Shown here piece after piece: positions 54,642-64,000 of a DNA stretch of 64,000 bases (its first letter is position 1; each line of letters begins with the position of its first letter). Source of the DNA: Opeltia flavorubescens (Eukaryota > Ascomycota > Lecanoromycetes > Teloschistales > Teloschistaceae). The translations under genes and the position numbers were made by a program. The stretch lies in assembly GCA_000442125.1 (NCBI GenBank), contig KE546967.1, positions 1,240,001 to 1,304,000 on the forward strand. Reading direction: 5' to 3'. The notes beneath the pieces are model-generated. The model saw only the letters and a program-made list of their open reading frames with translations. It did no database searches and was not told where the DNA came from.

Positions 54642-55476
54642 ATGAGATGGCCTTGGTCGTCTAAAACAGATGAACGTGATGAGAGAAAAAATCCACCACT
54701 GACTGATGTCCTTAGCGAAACCCATTGGAGTCACTACCGTGATCCCCGTAACATCGTACCGGTTGTGGTATTGACAGGACTAACCCTGTCTATTGCAACG
54801 CTCTATCGATCTTACCTTAGGCGGATCCCTCAGGCAATCAATATTGGGCCTAGCCACTGGAGGAAAAGAAGTCTTTTTGGAAGAGTGACCAGCGTTGGCG
54901 ACGCAGATAATTTCAGGCTTTTCCATACCCCAGGCGGTCGACTGGTAGGGTGGGAACTATTACCCTGGAGGAAAGTTCCAAAGACGAGCAAGGAGTTGAA
55001 GGAGAAAACAGTAAGAGAGTATTCAACGATAGGTGGATGTAGCAAGCCATTAACCGGGAATAAATCAGGTGCACATCCGTATCGCTGGAATTGACGCGCC
55101 AGAGTTGGCCCATTTCGGCAAGCCCGCTCAACCCTTCTCGAAAGAGGCTTTCGACTTCCTCAACTCATATATCCAACATCGGCGTGTACGTGCCTACGTC
55201 TACAGGCGCGACCAGTACGATAGGGCAGTAGCAACTGTCTATGTCCGCAAATGGTTACTTCGAAGAGACGTAGGTCTACAAATGCTCAAGAGAGGGCTGG
55301 CCACGGTCTATGAAGCTAAGAGCGGCGCTGAGTTTGGAAAGTTGGAGGAGAAATATAGAAGCACAGAGAAGTGGGCAAAGCTAAAGAAGAAAGGCATGTG
55401 GGGTGGAAACCAGAAAGATTTTGAGAGTCCCCGAAATTACAAGACTAGGACGGGCCAGGCAACGCAGTCTACTTGA
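54642..55476 (+). CDS. LCL3: Probable endonuclease LCL3 (SNase-like, mitochondrial)
   Basis: Two exons (54642-55010 and 55069-55476) with a 58-nt intron give 258 residues. The N-terminal MRWPWSS is the usual LCL3 start. A single transmembrane segment lies at about residues 38-59 ([17 protein letters not shown]). The staphylococcal nuclease-like domain begins at residue 79 ([17 protein letters not shown], with calcium-binding D87/D89). It continues after the intron with [10 protein letters not shown] (R127, D132, E135) and [10 protein letters not shown] (R175), matching the catalytic arginines and acidic residues of SNase. The TNase C-terminal GMWGG is present. Fungal LCL3 proteins are membrane-anchored, calcium-dependent nucleases assigned to mitochondria; the physiological substrate is uncertain. 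The intron separates the two catalytic segments exactly after KELKEKT. Confidence 0.93.
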
Positions 55477-55852
55477 ATACCAGAGATTGGATCAGCCGAA
55501 CACCGTTAGACGGACGCTATTGTAACGAGGGTTCCATTATCAGCTCTTGATACAAGTAATCCTTCCACCAAAAATATCATCCATCCATGAAGCCAGACTG
55601 GTATGTCCCAAGATCACTCTCTGTAATGGTCTTCTGGTGGCTGAAGGTGCTGATCCTCTTCTGAGGCATAGACTCGGAAGCATAGCAATAACCTGTATGT
55701 GCCAGACCGAATCGCGCGATCATGATCGACATTCTGAAGATCCAGAAGAGCCTTCCATTTCGTTAGCATCAAAATCAAAACTCGAAATCTTTGGTATCCA
55801 ATCCATACAAATACAAGATACCAAAGGCAGCTTCTCCATGTTATTGAAGACC

Positions 55853-56206
55853 TCATAAACCTTGTATATCGTCGGCAGGGTTTTTGTGAACGCGCGCCTC
55901 GAATACGTCTGTTGCATCTGGCGAGAGTACCAGAATCCAGAGCATTCCATCTGCGACCTCCCCTTCGTCAACGTAGCACTGTTCCTTGCTTCGGGAACTC
56001 CATCTCTCGACACGAGCTTTGGCTGCGCTGTTGGCCTCTTTGAGGGTTGGAAATTTTTGCACAGTGCTAAGAACTATGGAATCCTCGCCAACCAATGCCG
56101 CTCCTTCGCGGATGTCCATACGTATTCGTTGCGCGAAAGCTGGGGGATCGATGACGCGAGGATTCTTGTACTTTCTCAGGATGAATAAGACGACGAAGCC
56201 TGGCAT
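55853..56206 (-). CDS. Small uncharacterised protein, cluster member A
   Basis: A single exon of 117 residues starts at MPGFVVLFIL (56,206); an in-frame ATG at 56,245 would add 13 residues. It has no signal peptide that I trust and no known domain. The composition is soluble, with a helix-forming middle (TLKEANSAAKARVERW, residues 54-69) and a C-terminal strand pair (DGMLWILVLSPD, then VFEARVHK, residues 86-108). The spacing of EAN, DG and FEA is shared with the protein at 57,710-58,096: about 28 residues between the first two and 16 between the last two. That makes a common origin likely. Function is unknown. It lies tail-to-tail with LCL3 (376 bp between stops). It may be a lineage-restricted, fast-changing family. 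Confidence 0.6.
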   Translation of the reverse strand: MPGFVVLFILRKYKNPRVIDPPAFAQRIRMDIREGAALVGEDSIVLSTVQKFPTLKEANSAAKARVERWSSRSKEQCYVDEGEVADGMLWILVLSPDATDVFEARVHKNPADDIQGL

Positions 56207-56245
56207 GGTGTTTCCTTTAATAGTGGGTATGTAAGTCCTTTCCAA

Positions 56246-56988
56246 TGTTCAATATTGAATTTCAGAGGGCTTTTGCTGTTGGCGTGATGGACTCCGTCGT
56301 GAAGGACGAAGGGTTTGCATCAACCACCACTATTAGGTAGGTCATGGCTGAGATCCTCTTGCTGCCCAGTTCACCTATACTATATTCACCTCCTAAGCTT
56401 CTGCATATGACGCGGTTGTATTATATTGTTCGCTGTTCATGTAGTAATTCAAGCACATGCGAACCGACATTCACAAAGTCTTGAAAGAGCATTCACTGTC
56501 ATAATACCCCCAAGAGAACGATCAAGGAATGAATGCTCATAGTGCTTGCAAGACGTGAAAGCACCAGGTTCGTCGTGATTATACTGCCGAGGAACATAAC
56601 ATTTGATCATCGAGCACCAGGTCTCAGTGCGGAATATCTATTGTTAAAGTCGCGGTCTCGATTACATATCTTCAAGTATTGTAAACTAGATCACCCAAAA
56701 TCCAAAGAGCTTTTTCTTCAACGTAATAAACTGTGAGTGAAGAAATATTGTTGAAAGAGCCCGTTCAGACTTGATATTCTTTCACGCTCAGATTGATCTA
56801 AATAAAGGATCTCATCGTTGCAGTTTTCCAACCGAGCTTGCATTAGTCTATATCATCAGGCAACAAATTGTGGTTGCAACTATTCTCGCTCAATCCATGA
56901 GCAAGTGAAGAAACAAGTAATTGTTGTTGAGTTTCCCCTATCATCCTCACGAACAGCATGATTTTCTCAGGCTAATCAGACAGTACAG
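56246..56988. other. Intergenic within small-protein cluster
   Basis: About 740 bp with no supported gene. A plus-strand open frame of 67 codons (56,533-56,736) shows no family or splice support. Confidence 0.5.
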
Positions 56989-57349
56989 TCAGTGCGTCCT
57001 CATATCAATCAAAATGTCAACAGTCCGCACATCCCACCTCTCCGATCCCCTTTCCACAATCGCCGCATAATAATGCGGGCTGCTAGGGAGCTGCGGGCGC
57101 CGGAATCCTACTGCTTGGGGCCCTGCCACTTGGCTGCCGAAGATATTTCTTGCTACGGTTTCCGCCGAGCGGCGATCGGTGTAACATCTATAGTCGATAA
57201 AAGCAAGATTTCCACCATTCAACCATCTTGGACGATCGTCTCGTACCGCTTCCTGGAGGACGTTGTGCGCTTGTACGCCAGCGATGGGAGTTCCGTAAAT
57301 GTTGTGTGGTTATGACGATCCAGGCAGGAACACTGTGGGCGTCCGACAT
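56989..57349 (-). pseudogene. Possible degraded or spliced cluster member B
   Basis: On the minus strand an open frame ending at 56,989 reads, from about 57,300 on, NVLQEAVRDDRPRW, and later HYYAAIVERGSERWDVRTV. The two blocks recall the helix and the closing strand pair of members A and C, with a longer insertion between them. The nearest plausible start, MSDAHSVPAW at 57,349, is in another frame, and I found no convincing intron to connect them. It is therefore either a broken relative or a gene whose first exon I cannot place. Homology to A and C is a weak inference. Confidence 0.35.
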
Positions 57350-57709
57350 CATTCGTGGTGCGAAGACCTTTTTGGCGGCTTCCTAGATGCTGCTTTCCTT
57401 TGGAGTATCAATGGAAAGAATAGGTGCACTGGTGCTTGTGTACTATCGCTAGAGGAAATCGTTGTATCGTTTGTCAAGCATTCTGCCCCATGATCTTCTG
57501 GTCTTGTTAGAATGTAAGTGATCTGGCCTTATCATACAACTTTCTCGATCCAATTCATGGCGTCTCTCTCAACTCCCGACGACGTGGAATTGTTGCTTCC
57601 AAAGTATATTGTGACGAAATTGATGAATTCCAGAATCGATTCCAATCTCTCTACCCATCGATTTTCTCAGTCTATATGCTGTCAACCACCAAACCATCAT
57701 TACATCCTT

Positions 57710-58096
57710 CTAATGTGCAGTATCAGTACCCTCCGCCACAATCTCCTTTCCACTATTCCACTCTGTCTTCACGACTTGCACCTCAAAGATTTCTCTCCCA
57801 TCCTGCACAAACGCCACAAGCACCACCGTTCCATCTCGTCCGCGGTGCCGAATTGTATCAAATACCCTATGCCTTTTCACGTACTGATCAAATACCAACT
57901 CTCCCTCAGCGTTAGCGTGATGGAAACCTTGAAAAATCCTACGGTTTGAAGTTTCCGTGTAATCTTTTGCTGTTTTTGACTTGGTTTTGATACTATTAGA
58001 GGCGAGAAAATCTTCCTTAGCGGTGGAAGGGTCGTATGGGGTGGAAAAGCTCCGGTGGATTTCTGTGACAAGAAAGATGGGCTTGGTGTCAGGCAT
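57710..58096 (-). CDS. Small uncharacterised protein, cluster member C
   Basis: A single exon of 128 residues starts MPDTKPIFLVTE. After a low-complexity, Ser/Thr/Lys-rich stretch (residues 27-50) it carries HHANAEGELVFDQYV (59-73), GRDGTVVLVAFVQDG (86-100) and IFEVQVVKTEW (103-113). AN, DG and FE fall at the same distances as in member A (27 and 16 residues). The repeated plan, a helix followed by two strands, suggests a small alpha/beta fold. No catalytic motif, signal peptide or membrane segment is seen. The opposite strand also has an open frame (57,518-57,949), but it lacks the shared motifs. Function is unknown. Confidence that it is a real gene is moderate because it rests on the paralogue pattern. 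Confidence 0.58.
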   Translation of the reverse strand: MPDTKPIFLVTEIHRSFSTPYDPSTAKEDFLASNSIKTKSKTAKDYTETSNRRIFQGFHHANAEGELVFDQYVKRHRVFDTIRHRGRDGTVVLVAFVQDGREIFEVQVVKTEWNSGKEIVAEGTDTAH

Positions 58097-59138
58097 TGTG
58101 AAGGTTTACAGGTTAGTTGTACTCTATTGTTGGATTTTGAGATAATGCTTGTTTTGGAGATTTGAAGGCAGTGATGAGTGAATGATGAGCAAGGACTGAG
58201 ATACAGGTAGGTAGGCTTTGTAAATGTCATATCTAGAGTAGGTTTCCGTGGTAAAGTTTGTATATGCTTTTCGCCAATATGGACAACCCACATGTTTTGT
58301 TTGTTCCTGGACGTCAATCATATGGTGCAGGTCATCTGTCCATTCCAACAAAGCTGGGAACTATCTTGGGTTTGAACAGAGAAGGTCTTCTAAGTGGGGT
58401 GTGTTTTCATGTACCACTCGATAGTTCATCTCATGGATTCCAGCGTGAGCTCATACTCATGACTCCCACAAACTCAATACTGATTAATCTTGAAGCAAAA
58501 ATTTTGGAGAGAAGTCTCTAATATGCCACCAAATTTTTTTCCAAATATTGATGTCGACAGTGTGTTCAAAGGAGTGTCAAATTGGTGCACCTCTTACGTA
58601 GGCACCAAAACTCATGATTAGAAGAAAACGAGGATTGGTAGCAGTCATCACGAGGCAACGGCAGAGTCTAACATCCAGGAATTCGCATTGAAGAATGGAG
58701 ACATGAACCTGTCTTAGAAAATGTATCGTGCCGATATCGCTCGTCATGGGGATAACGAAAGGGTAGTAATATTGTCGTTGCCCTCAGAAGTCATACATTA
58801 GCAAGAAAACAATTCGGCTCCCGTACGAAGGATCCTCATCCCTCGGACTCGCTCTTGGAATTCCCAGTATCCCTGTTCTACTATTAAGGAGCAGGTATTG
58901 GTGAGAGACATGAACAGTAAATGCATTAAGTGAATCCAGGCACCATATGCATAAAGTGAGGATAAAGTTCGCCCGACTAGCTCAGCCACAGCCGCTGCAT
59001 CATCCGCCGATCAACGACTCCACATCCAAGTGCCAGCCTGAAATGCAAAGCTCACCCCTGACTAGGATACACACTCATTCAATAGCTCAACACTGCTTTC
59101 TCCATCCCTAGGTTACTTCTGTGCGTCAATCATTGACT
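58097..59138. other. Intergenic, cluster to SEC9
   Basis: About 1 kb, slightly AT-richer than its neighbours. Short open frames on both strands (for example 58,258-58,521 plus) have no resemblance to known families. It contains the upstream regions of member C and of SEC9; nothing else is seen. Confidence 0.55.
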
Positions 59139-60616
59139 ATGGGAAAGTTTGGTTTCGGCAAGAAAGGTGACGACGATGAAGATTCGAAACGGTCCGCCCT
59201 GTTCGGGTCCCGATCGAAGAACAAATCTCCCAATCCAGCGACAAATCCCTATGCTCAACCTGCTTCCGCCTCTGATCCTTACACACAAGCCAAACTAAGA
59301 GTCTCTCAAGGCCTTCCTGTACGAGAACCGAGTCCCGGGCCACAAACAGGTCAAGCTGGAGGATATGGGGGTCTGAATCCTGCTGACTTCGGGTCTGATT
59401 TCAAGAAACGGGGAGAGAATGGTTTTCCAGCACCATCTCCTAGCAATTCTTACGGCGGTGGAAATTATGGAGATACACAACAGGGTCCTTCTGGCGCTGG
59501 TGGTACAGCAGGACACAGTGGGCGGAGCTATGGGGCAGACAAATATGGTACTTCGAGTGGTTATGGTGCGGATAGATATGGGACAGGAGCAGGTGTCTCC
59601 CAAACTAGCGGTGTTGGTTCAAGATACGGGCCGGGAGGTTATGGTGGCTTGGGCGACCCGTCGGCAGCAGATGAGTCCAGAGAAGCTCTCTTCGGGGGAG
59701 CTCGAGAGCGCCAGCAGCAGCGAATGCAAACAACTAGTGGAGCTCCCCCGCCATATGGTGCAGACTATGGGCAGCATGATTCAACAACGCCTGGAAGCTA
59801 CGGTGGAACCGGCGGTGGCAGCACGTCGGCGGCTTATGGTGACCGGCAATTGACTGCAGAAGAGGAGGAAGAGGAGGACGTCGAGGCGACCAAACAGCAA
59901 ATTAAGTTCATCAAGCAGGAGGATGTATCTTCAACAAGAAACGCCCTGCGAATAGCAGCTCAAGCGGAGGAGACAGGTCAAGGTACCCTTGCTCGCCTCG
60001 GTGCTCAGTCAGAACGAATACACAACGCAGAAAAGAACCTTGATCTTACTGCGAGTCAAAACCGTACAGCCGAGGAAAAAGAGAAGCAGCTTAAGCAGTT
60101 GAATCGAAGCATGTTCGCCGTGCATGTCTCCAATCCTTTCACAGGGGCTTCTAGGCGTCAAGCGCGCGACGATGCCATTATGGACCGACACCGCATGGAA
60201 CGTGAAGAGCGAGAAGCAACACGAAGGGCCGGCTATGACACAACACAACGCATGAACAAGACTTTCCAAGAGCTACAGAAAGAAGGGCGAGCCCCAAAAC
60301 CGGGGCAGTCAAGCCTAGCAGAGAGAGCAAAGTACCAATTCGAGGCTGACGAAGAGGACGACGAGATGGAAAACGAAATTGATGCCAACCTGACGGCGCT
60401 GAGTGGAGCTGCGTCCAGGCTGAATGGCTTGGCGAGAGCTACAGGCCAGGCGCTTGAAGAGGACAACCGGCATCTGGACAGAATCAATGCGAAGGTACGT
60501 TTGCATGTCTATACTTGGAGCGACGCCCTTTGCTTTGCTCACAGACCATCTAGGGCACCAAGGTCGATGATCAGATAGCTATGAATAGGGCAAGACTGGA
60601 TAGATTCAGGGCCTAG
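59139..60616 (+). CDS. SEC9: t-SNARE SEC9 (SNAP-25 homologue)
   Basis: Two exons (59139-60494 and 60554-60616) with a 59-nt intron give 472 residues. The start MGKFGFGKKGDDDED is the fungal Sec9 N-terminus. Residues about 60-235 are low complexity, rich in Gly, Tyr, Ser and Gln, with repeated YG pairs. An acidic stretch (about 240-247) precedes the first SNARE helix (about 250-312, including QQIKFIKQEDVSSTRNALR). A linker carries an NPF-like SNPFTGASRR. The second SNARE helix (about 411-472) is completed only by the short last exon, ending MNRARLDRFRA. SEC9 pairs with Sso and Snc to drive fusion of secretory vesicles with the plasma membrane. The protein has no palmitoylated cysteine cluster visible in the linker, as usual for fungal Sec9. 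Missing the 63-nt exon would truncate the second helix. Confidence 0.95.
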
Positions 60617-63362
60617 CTAGCAGAGCCATTCGAATATTCTGTACGATTACTTGGGGCGTTTGTTTTTGGATTGGGACGAATGCTTCGAGTCTAAGGTTGA
60701 TTGGCCGTCAATAGATCCAGACTGGTAAAGCACATTCGTGATGTTCGCAAAGGCTGCTTTAATTTGTTCTATCTTTGTACCTTGATCACACCTAACGGAT
60801 GATCATCCAGTGACCGGCATGAAGACCGCACCTTGAGCTGTCGATCACAAGGCGAAGCCTCATTCAATTGTGGCGATAGACCTGCTCAAGATTTCTGGAC
60901 CCTTTCCATGCATGTCTTCACCACAGAAATACAATGAAATCGATGATTTGCCGGGTTAAATTCCGAAGAGCACTCTTCAAATAGACACAAGGGTCTTTTT
61001 CTAGGATAATAATACACAGCACCAAATCTGTGCATACCTAATTCAATTAGGGAATTGATAGTGACGATCCATTTTGCCACTGTTCGCTAGGTACGTGCCG
61101 GATCACCAAATCTTCTCTCAGACAAGCTCAGGCTACCAATCGCAACCGTCAGACGCTCCCGCATGCAAGATCTGAGATCGGGATTTTGACAGCCAACTGC
61201 AATCCACATGAGTCCGCTTACGGCGCTGACTTCGCTTTGCTCGGTATGACGTAGTATATCTCGAGATATGTGGAACCACCTTCACATCTACCTCATATCA
61301 CGGCATGGCAAATAGTTCCATGACCCCTCTTTTGACTCCCAACAAATAGATAGAGGTCTTAGAGCCTAACGTAGGATTCGTCTGACTACGTCGGATGGCT
61401 TTTTCGGTGCGTCCGGATCATCCTGTACGGAAGGGATCAAGGATGTCCCAGCATTACTCAATCTTACTGTACTCGTGGGGCAAGGCTGTCTTCGGTTCCC
61501 AGTGTGAGAGGGGATGCCTCCCAATCATACTCGTTATCCTCCCAACTCGAGAGGAGGGGTTTTGAGCCATGGACTTTCGACTGGCCGTTGACCAATGCGC
61601 CGTTCCAAACCTTCCATCCTACATGACGACAGTAATGACCCAAGAACCAGAAACGCGCTCGTGGCCCTATTCTTACCAGCAAGTCGGAGGAAGTCTTCAG
61701 AATGTCTCGGTAGGCGCACGATGACATCGTAAACCAGCAAACCCCACCATGACGGTCTCTGTGCCGAACGCCACCAAATGCAGGTGTCCTGCGGTCCCTG
61801 CCGGCTTTCATCCTTAGCCTCTCGTCAGACTCGGAGAGGAGTGTGGGAAGGGAGATCCGCAGAACTTCGCGGGAGATAAGCATCGTCACTTTTCTTATGG
61901 TAGTCTTGTCGCTAATTCGACATTCTCGATTTATTGGATTGACACCATTGAAGCGCCTTCTACATTTGGACAACATGCGGCGTCCATGCCTTGCCGGCTA
62001 CAGCGCTTTCATGCTGCCCCGATCCACCGTCACAAATCCACGGTTTGTCGCTGGCTCTGGACGCCTTGCGTAGATGGAGCATTCATCGCTTCACAGAGCG
62101 AACAACGAACACTCGTCTCTCGGGTCGGAGAATATCAATATGAGCCAGTAAGAACTGACACCGAACATCTACGACCAGGCAAAGCAACAACATTCGAAAC
62201 AGTCTCGAAGTACCTGCCGTTCCTAATTCTGGGAGCGTGCAGATTCTGAGTGCGGAATCTGAAACGGCAACTAGATAGCATTGACAAACTTCACGAAAGT
62301 GACAAATATGAGGATATGGTGTCTACACGGGCCTTGCACCGACGGTACACAATCGTTGTGTCCGTTACAGATCAGGTACAACATGTGGTTAGCATGATCT
62401 GGCGAGGCCTTGGGTCCAGAAACGGTCCCAAGGCCCGGAATCGGTCATGCGTGCAGCGTTGTCAAGGCCACGCTGTTGCCGGTAATTGAGAAACTTCACA
62501 TGAACCATGGTCGACCAGAATAGATTGGAGCCGTTCAAGAAGACTGATCGGTGTGCTTGCATCTGTCAGTAGCTTCTCCGGAACCCGAGCCAGAAGACTC
62601 CAGGGCGTTGGGATTTGCTCTTCTGGCCCATGAGAAGCTATCGATATGCTGCTGCAGGCACTTGGACACACATATCGCCGGCGGGCCGGAAGAGGTTTTT
62701 TTTTCGTGTTGCGACGAAGCGTGGAGGCTTGGAAGCGGTGGGCTTGCAGTGGAATTGGTTCCCCACACACCATTTCATGTACCCCTTGTGGGCTTGATCC
62801 TGGCATGCTTAGTCTGTCGACTAACGGCGTTGAAGCGACAGGATGGCGTTTTTGTGGCTTGCTGCTTGCTTCACCATCGCTCGTGCTTGTCCTCTTAACG
62901 TTAGATAGACCACCCTCAGTCGGTAGATTGACGTCTTAACACACCCACCCTAGCCAGCCTAGTGGGCAGCGAGGGCGCAACATGGCAAGCCATTGACAAG
63001 GTGGACGATTACCCCCCTGTCCAGCGCTCCTCATCTCCCAGCATCCATTCGAGGTTATCTATTCACCGAATCCCCCTTCGTTTCTTGTTGATCTACTTTA
63101 TTTCGTCGATCAGTTTTTGTACATTGATACCTATTGTCAATTCTTCGATACATCTGAAAGGATTTACTCTCGTCAATGAGCCAAGAAAGAGCATTGATAC
63201 ATTACTACAAACTTTGTTGAAACAAGTTTGTACATATTGCCTAAATCGGATCCACCATAAACCCCACTGGATCGTCGACTTCAGTAACGCTTGGACTGTA
63301 AATCACCCGATACACAAGCATATCAGATCTTCAACCGTTCCTGAATATCTTCACCGTCCACT
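60617..63362. other. 2.7-kb gene-poor region upstream of the last gene
   Basis: No gene can be supported here. Open frames such as 61,464-61,976 (minus) and 62,551-62,898 (plus) show no domain, no splice pattern and no family resemblance. The last 350-400 bp, pyrimidine-rich with a short upstream frame, look like the long 5' leader of the following gene. Long upstream regions and leaders are common for fungal developmental regulators. The run of T at about 62,694-62,704 is the only clear simple repeat. Confidence 0.55.
63176..63220 (+). promoter_or_regulatory. Upstream open reading frame in the leader
   Basis: ATG to TGA encodes 14 residues (MSQERALIHYYKLC), 143 bases before the main ATG at 63,363, with no other ATG between them. 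If this stretch is in the mature leader, it could reduce or regulate translation of the downstream protein. Confidence 0.4.
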
Positions 63363-64000
63363 ATGACTTTGGCAATGGATCCTCAGCAACGCCAATTGGG
63401 CGCCATTGGCTTCGACCACATGTCATATCCTCCACCGCAACCGCAATTCAGTAACCCTTGGGCTTCGACTACCTCGGCGTCGCCATCTTCACACATGTAT
63501 GCGACACCTTTAGCAAATAACAACATCGGCTTTGACGCGATTGCAAAACAGCAAGCGGCGCGAAGCAACGGAGTGTCCATGTCATACACCTCAGCACCCG
63601 TCAGCGCCCCATCATTGACATCCAGCAATGGCTATCCCAATGCTCCTTACGATCAGCAGTCACACATGCTGGGCTTGTCCCAGGAGCTCTTGAACTCCTC
63701 GCGATCTGGTTACGAGCAAGGTTATACCGGTACTTCTTCAGCAGCCGTCGCCCCCTACGCTCCTACATCGACATCGTACGTGGGTTCTTACGGTAACTTG
63801 CCACAACATACGTCAGATAGCGACAGGCGACAGTACGTGATGCATCATATATGACCGTGGGATGTGTAAGCTAACAGGCTTCCAGAAGTTCAGCATCTGA
63901 TACGCAATCACACAGCTCCTATGGCGAGGCACTTGACGCGGGCAGAGGTATGGTGGCCATGAGTCAGGACTTGACCACACCTCGAAATATATATGGCCCG
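63363..64000 (+). CDS. Probable transcription factor, N-terminal part (runs off window)
   Basis: Exon 1 is 63363-63832. A 53-nt intron with a GCTAAC branch site follows, and exon 2 runs from 63886 past the window end, giving about 195 residues so far. The start MTLAMDPQQRQLGAIGFDHM could also be at the second ATG (M5, 63,375). The protein is rich in Ser, Pro, Gln, Tyr and Asn, with no structured domain yet. Blocks such as YDQQSHMLGLSQELLN, SSYGEALDAGRGMVAMSQDL and TPRNIYGP resemble, from memory, the N-terminus of a conserved ascomycete C2H2 zinc-finger regulator whose fingers lie near the C-terminus. The fingers are outside the window, so the class is inferred. The long leader and upstream frame agree with a regulator. 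Confidence 0.6.

Noticed and set aside
57518-57949. 143-codon plus-strand frame opposite cluster member C
   Set aside because: The minus-strand frame carries the motifs shared with member A; the plus-strand frame has none.
61464-61976. 170-codon minus-strand frame in the gene-poor region
   Set aside because: Composition and content look random; no domain, intron or neighbour logic.
62551-62939. Cys/Leu-rich overlapping plus-strand frames that could suggest a small secreted protein
   Set aside because: Three phases are open over the same bases and none has a convincing signal peptide or splice support.
42320-64000. tRNA genes
   Set aside because: Read for B-box-like ggttcga(a/t)tcc and cloverleaf arms; none was noticed, although a covariance search was not possible.

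Overview
The window is a filamentous ascomycete chromosome (Pezizomycotina; gene content and short introns fit Leotiomycetes/Helotiales best, but that placement is inference). It has two compartments. Bases 1 to about 42,320 are an extremely AT-rich isochore with no intact host gene. CpA and TpG are almost absent while TpA is everywhere, which is the footprint of repeat-induced point mutation (RIP). Bases 42,320 to 64,000 have balanced composition and carry ordinary intron-containing housekeeping genes. The edge between the two is sharp.

AT-rich compartment: the backbone is a very large inverted repeat. The sequence from base 1 to about 7,632 reappears as its reverse complement from about 10,980 to about 37,036, around a 3.3-kb spacer (7,633-10,979). 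The right arm is interrupted by two LTR retrotransposons of one Ty3/gypsy family, 14,380-23,609 and 27,356-36,584. Each has 295-bp LTRs and a 5-bp target duplication (taaat and aattc). Both are heavily decayed fossils with pol on the minus strand. The right unit seems to run on to about 38,315, where the terminal motif seen at the inner arm ends recurs. The stretch 38,316-42,320 is another RIP-mutated, unclassified region. Several minisatellites lie inside these elements, and those in the arms are mirrored.

Gene compartment, in order: lipocalin-like protein (+), dynactin p50/dynamitin (-), metallo-beta-lactamase-fold hydrolase (+), ER membrane complex subunit EMC6 (+), SSU processome WD40 protein UTP12/DIP2 (-), Arp2/3 subunit ARPC2/p34 (+), mitochondrial SNase-type endonuclease LCL3 (+), a minus-strand cluster of two or three related small uncharacterised proteins (about 55.9-58.1 kb), the SNAP-25-like t-SNARE SEC9 (+), a 2.7-kb gene-poor stretch, and the 5' part of a low-complexity, probable transcription factor that runs off the window end (+). 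UTP12 and ARPC2 are divergent over 240 bp. The housekeeping genes serve separate core processes (microtubule motors, actin nucleation, ribosome biogenesis, membrane insertion, exocytosis) and form no pathway cluster. The splice models below were built by hand from GT-AG sites, phase and family conservation; all are in frame.

The least explained parts are the giant inverted repeat with its spacer, its interspersed short palindromes, and the small-protein cluster.
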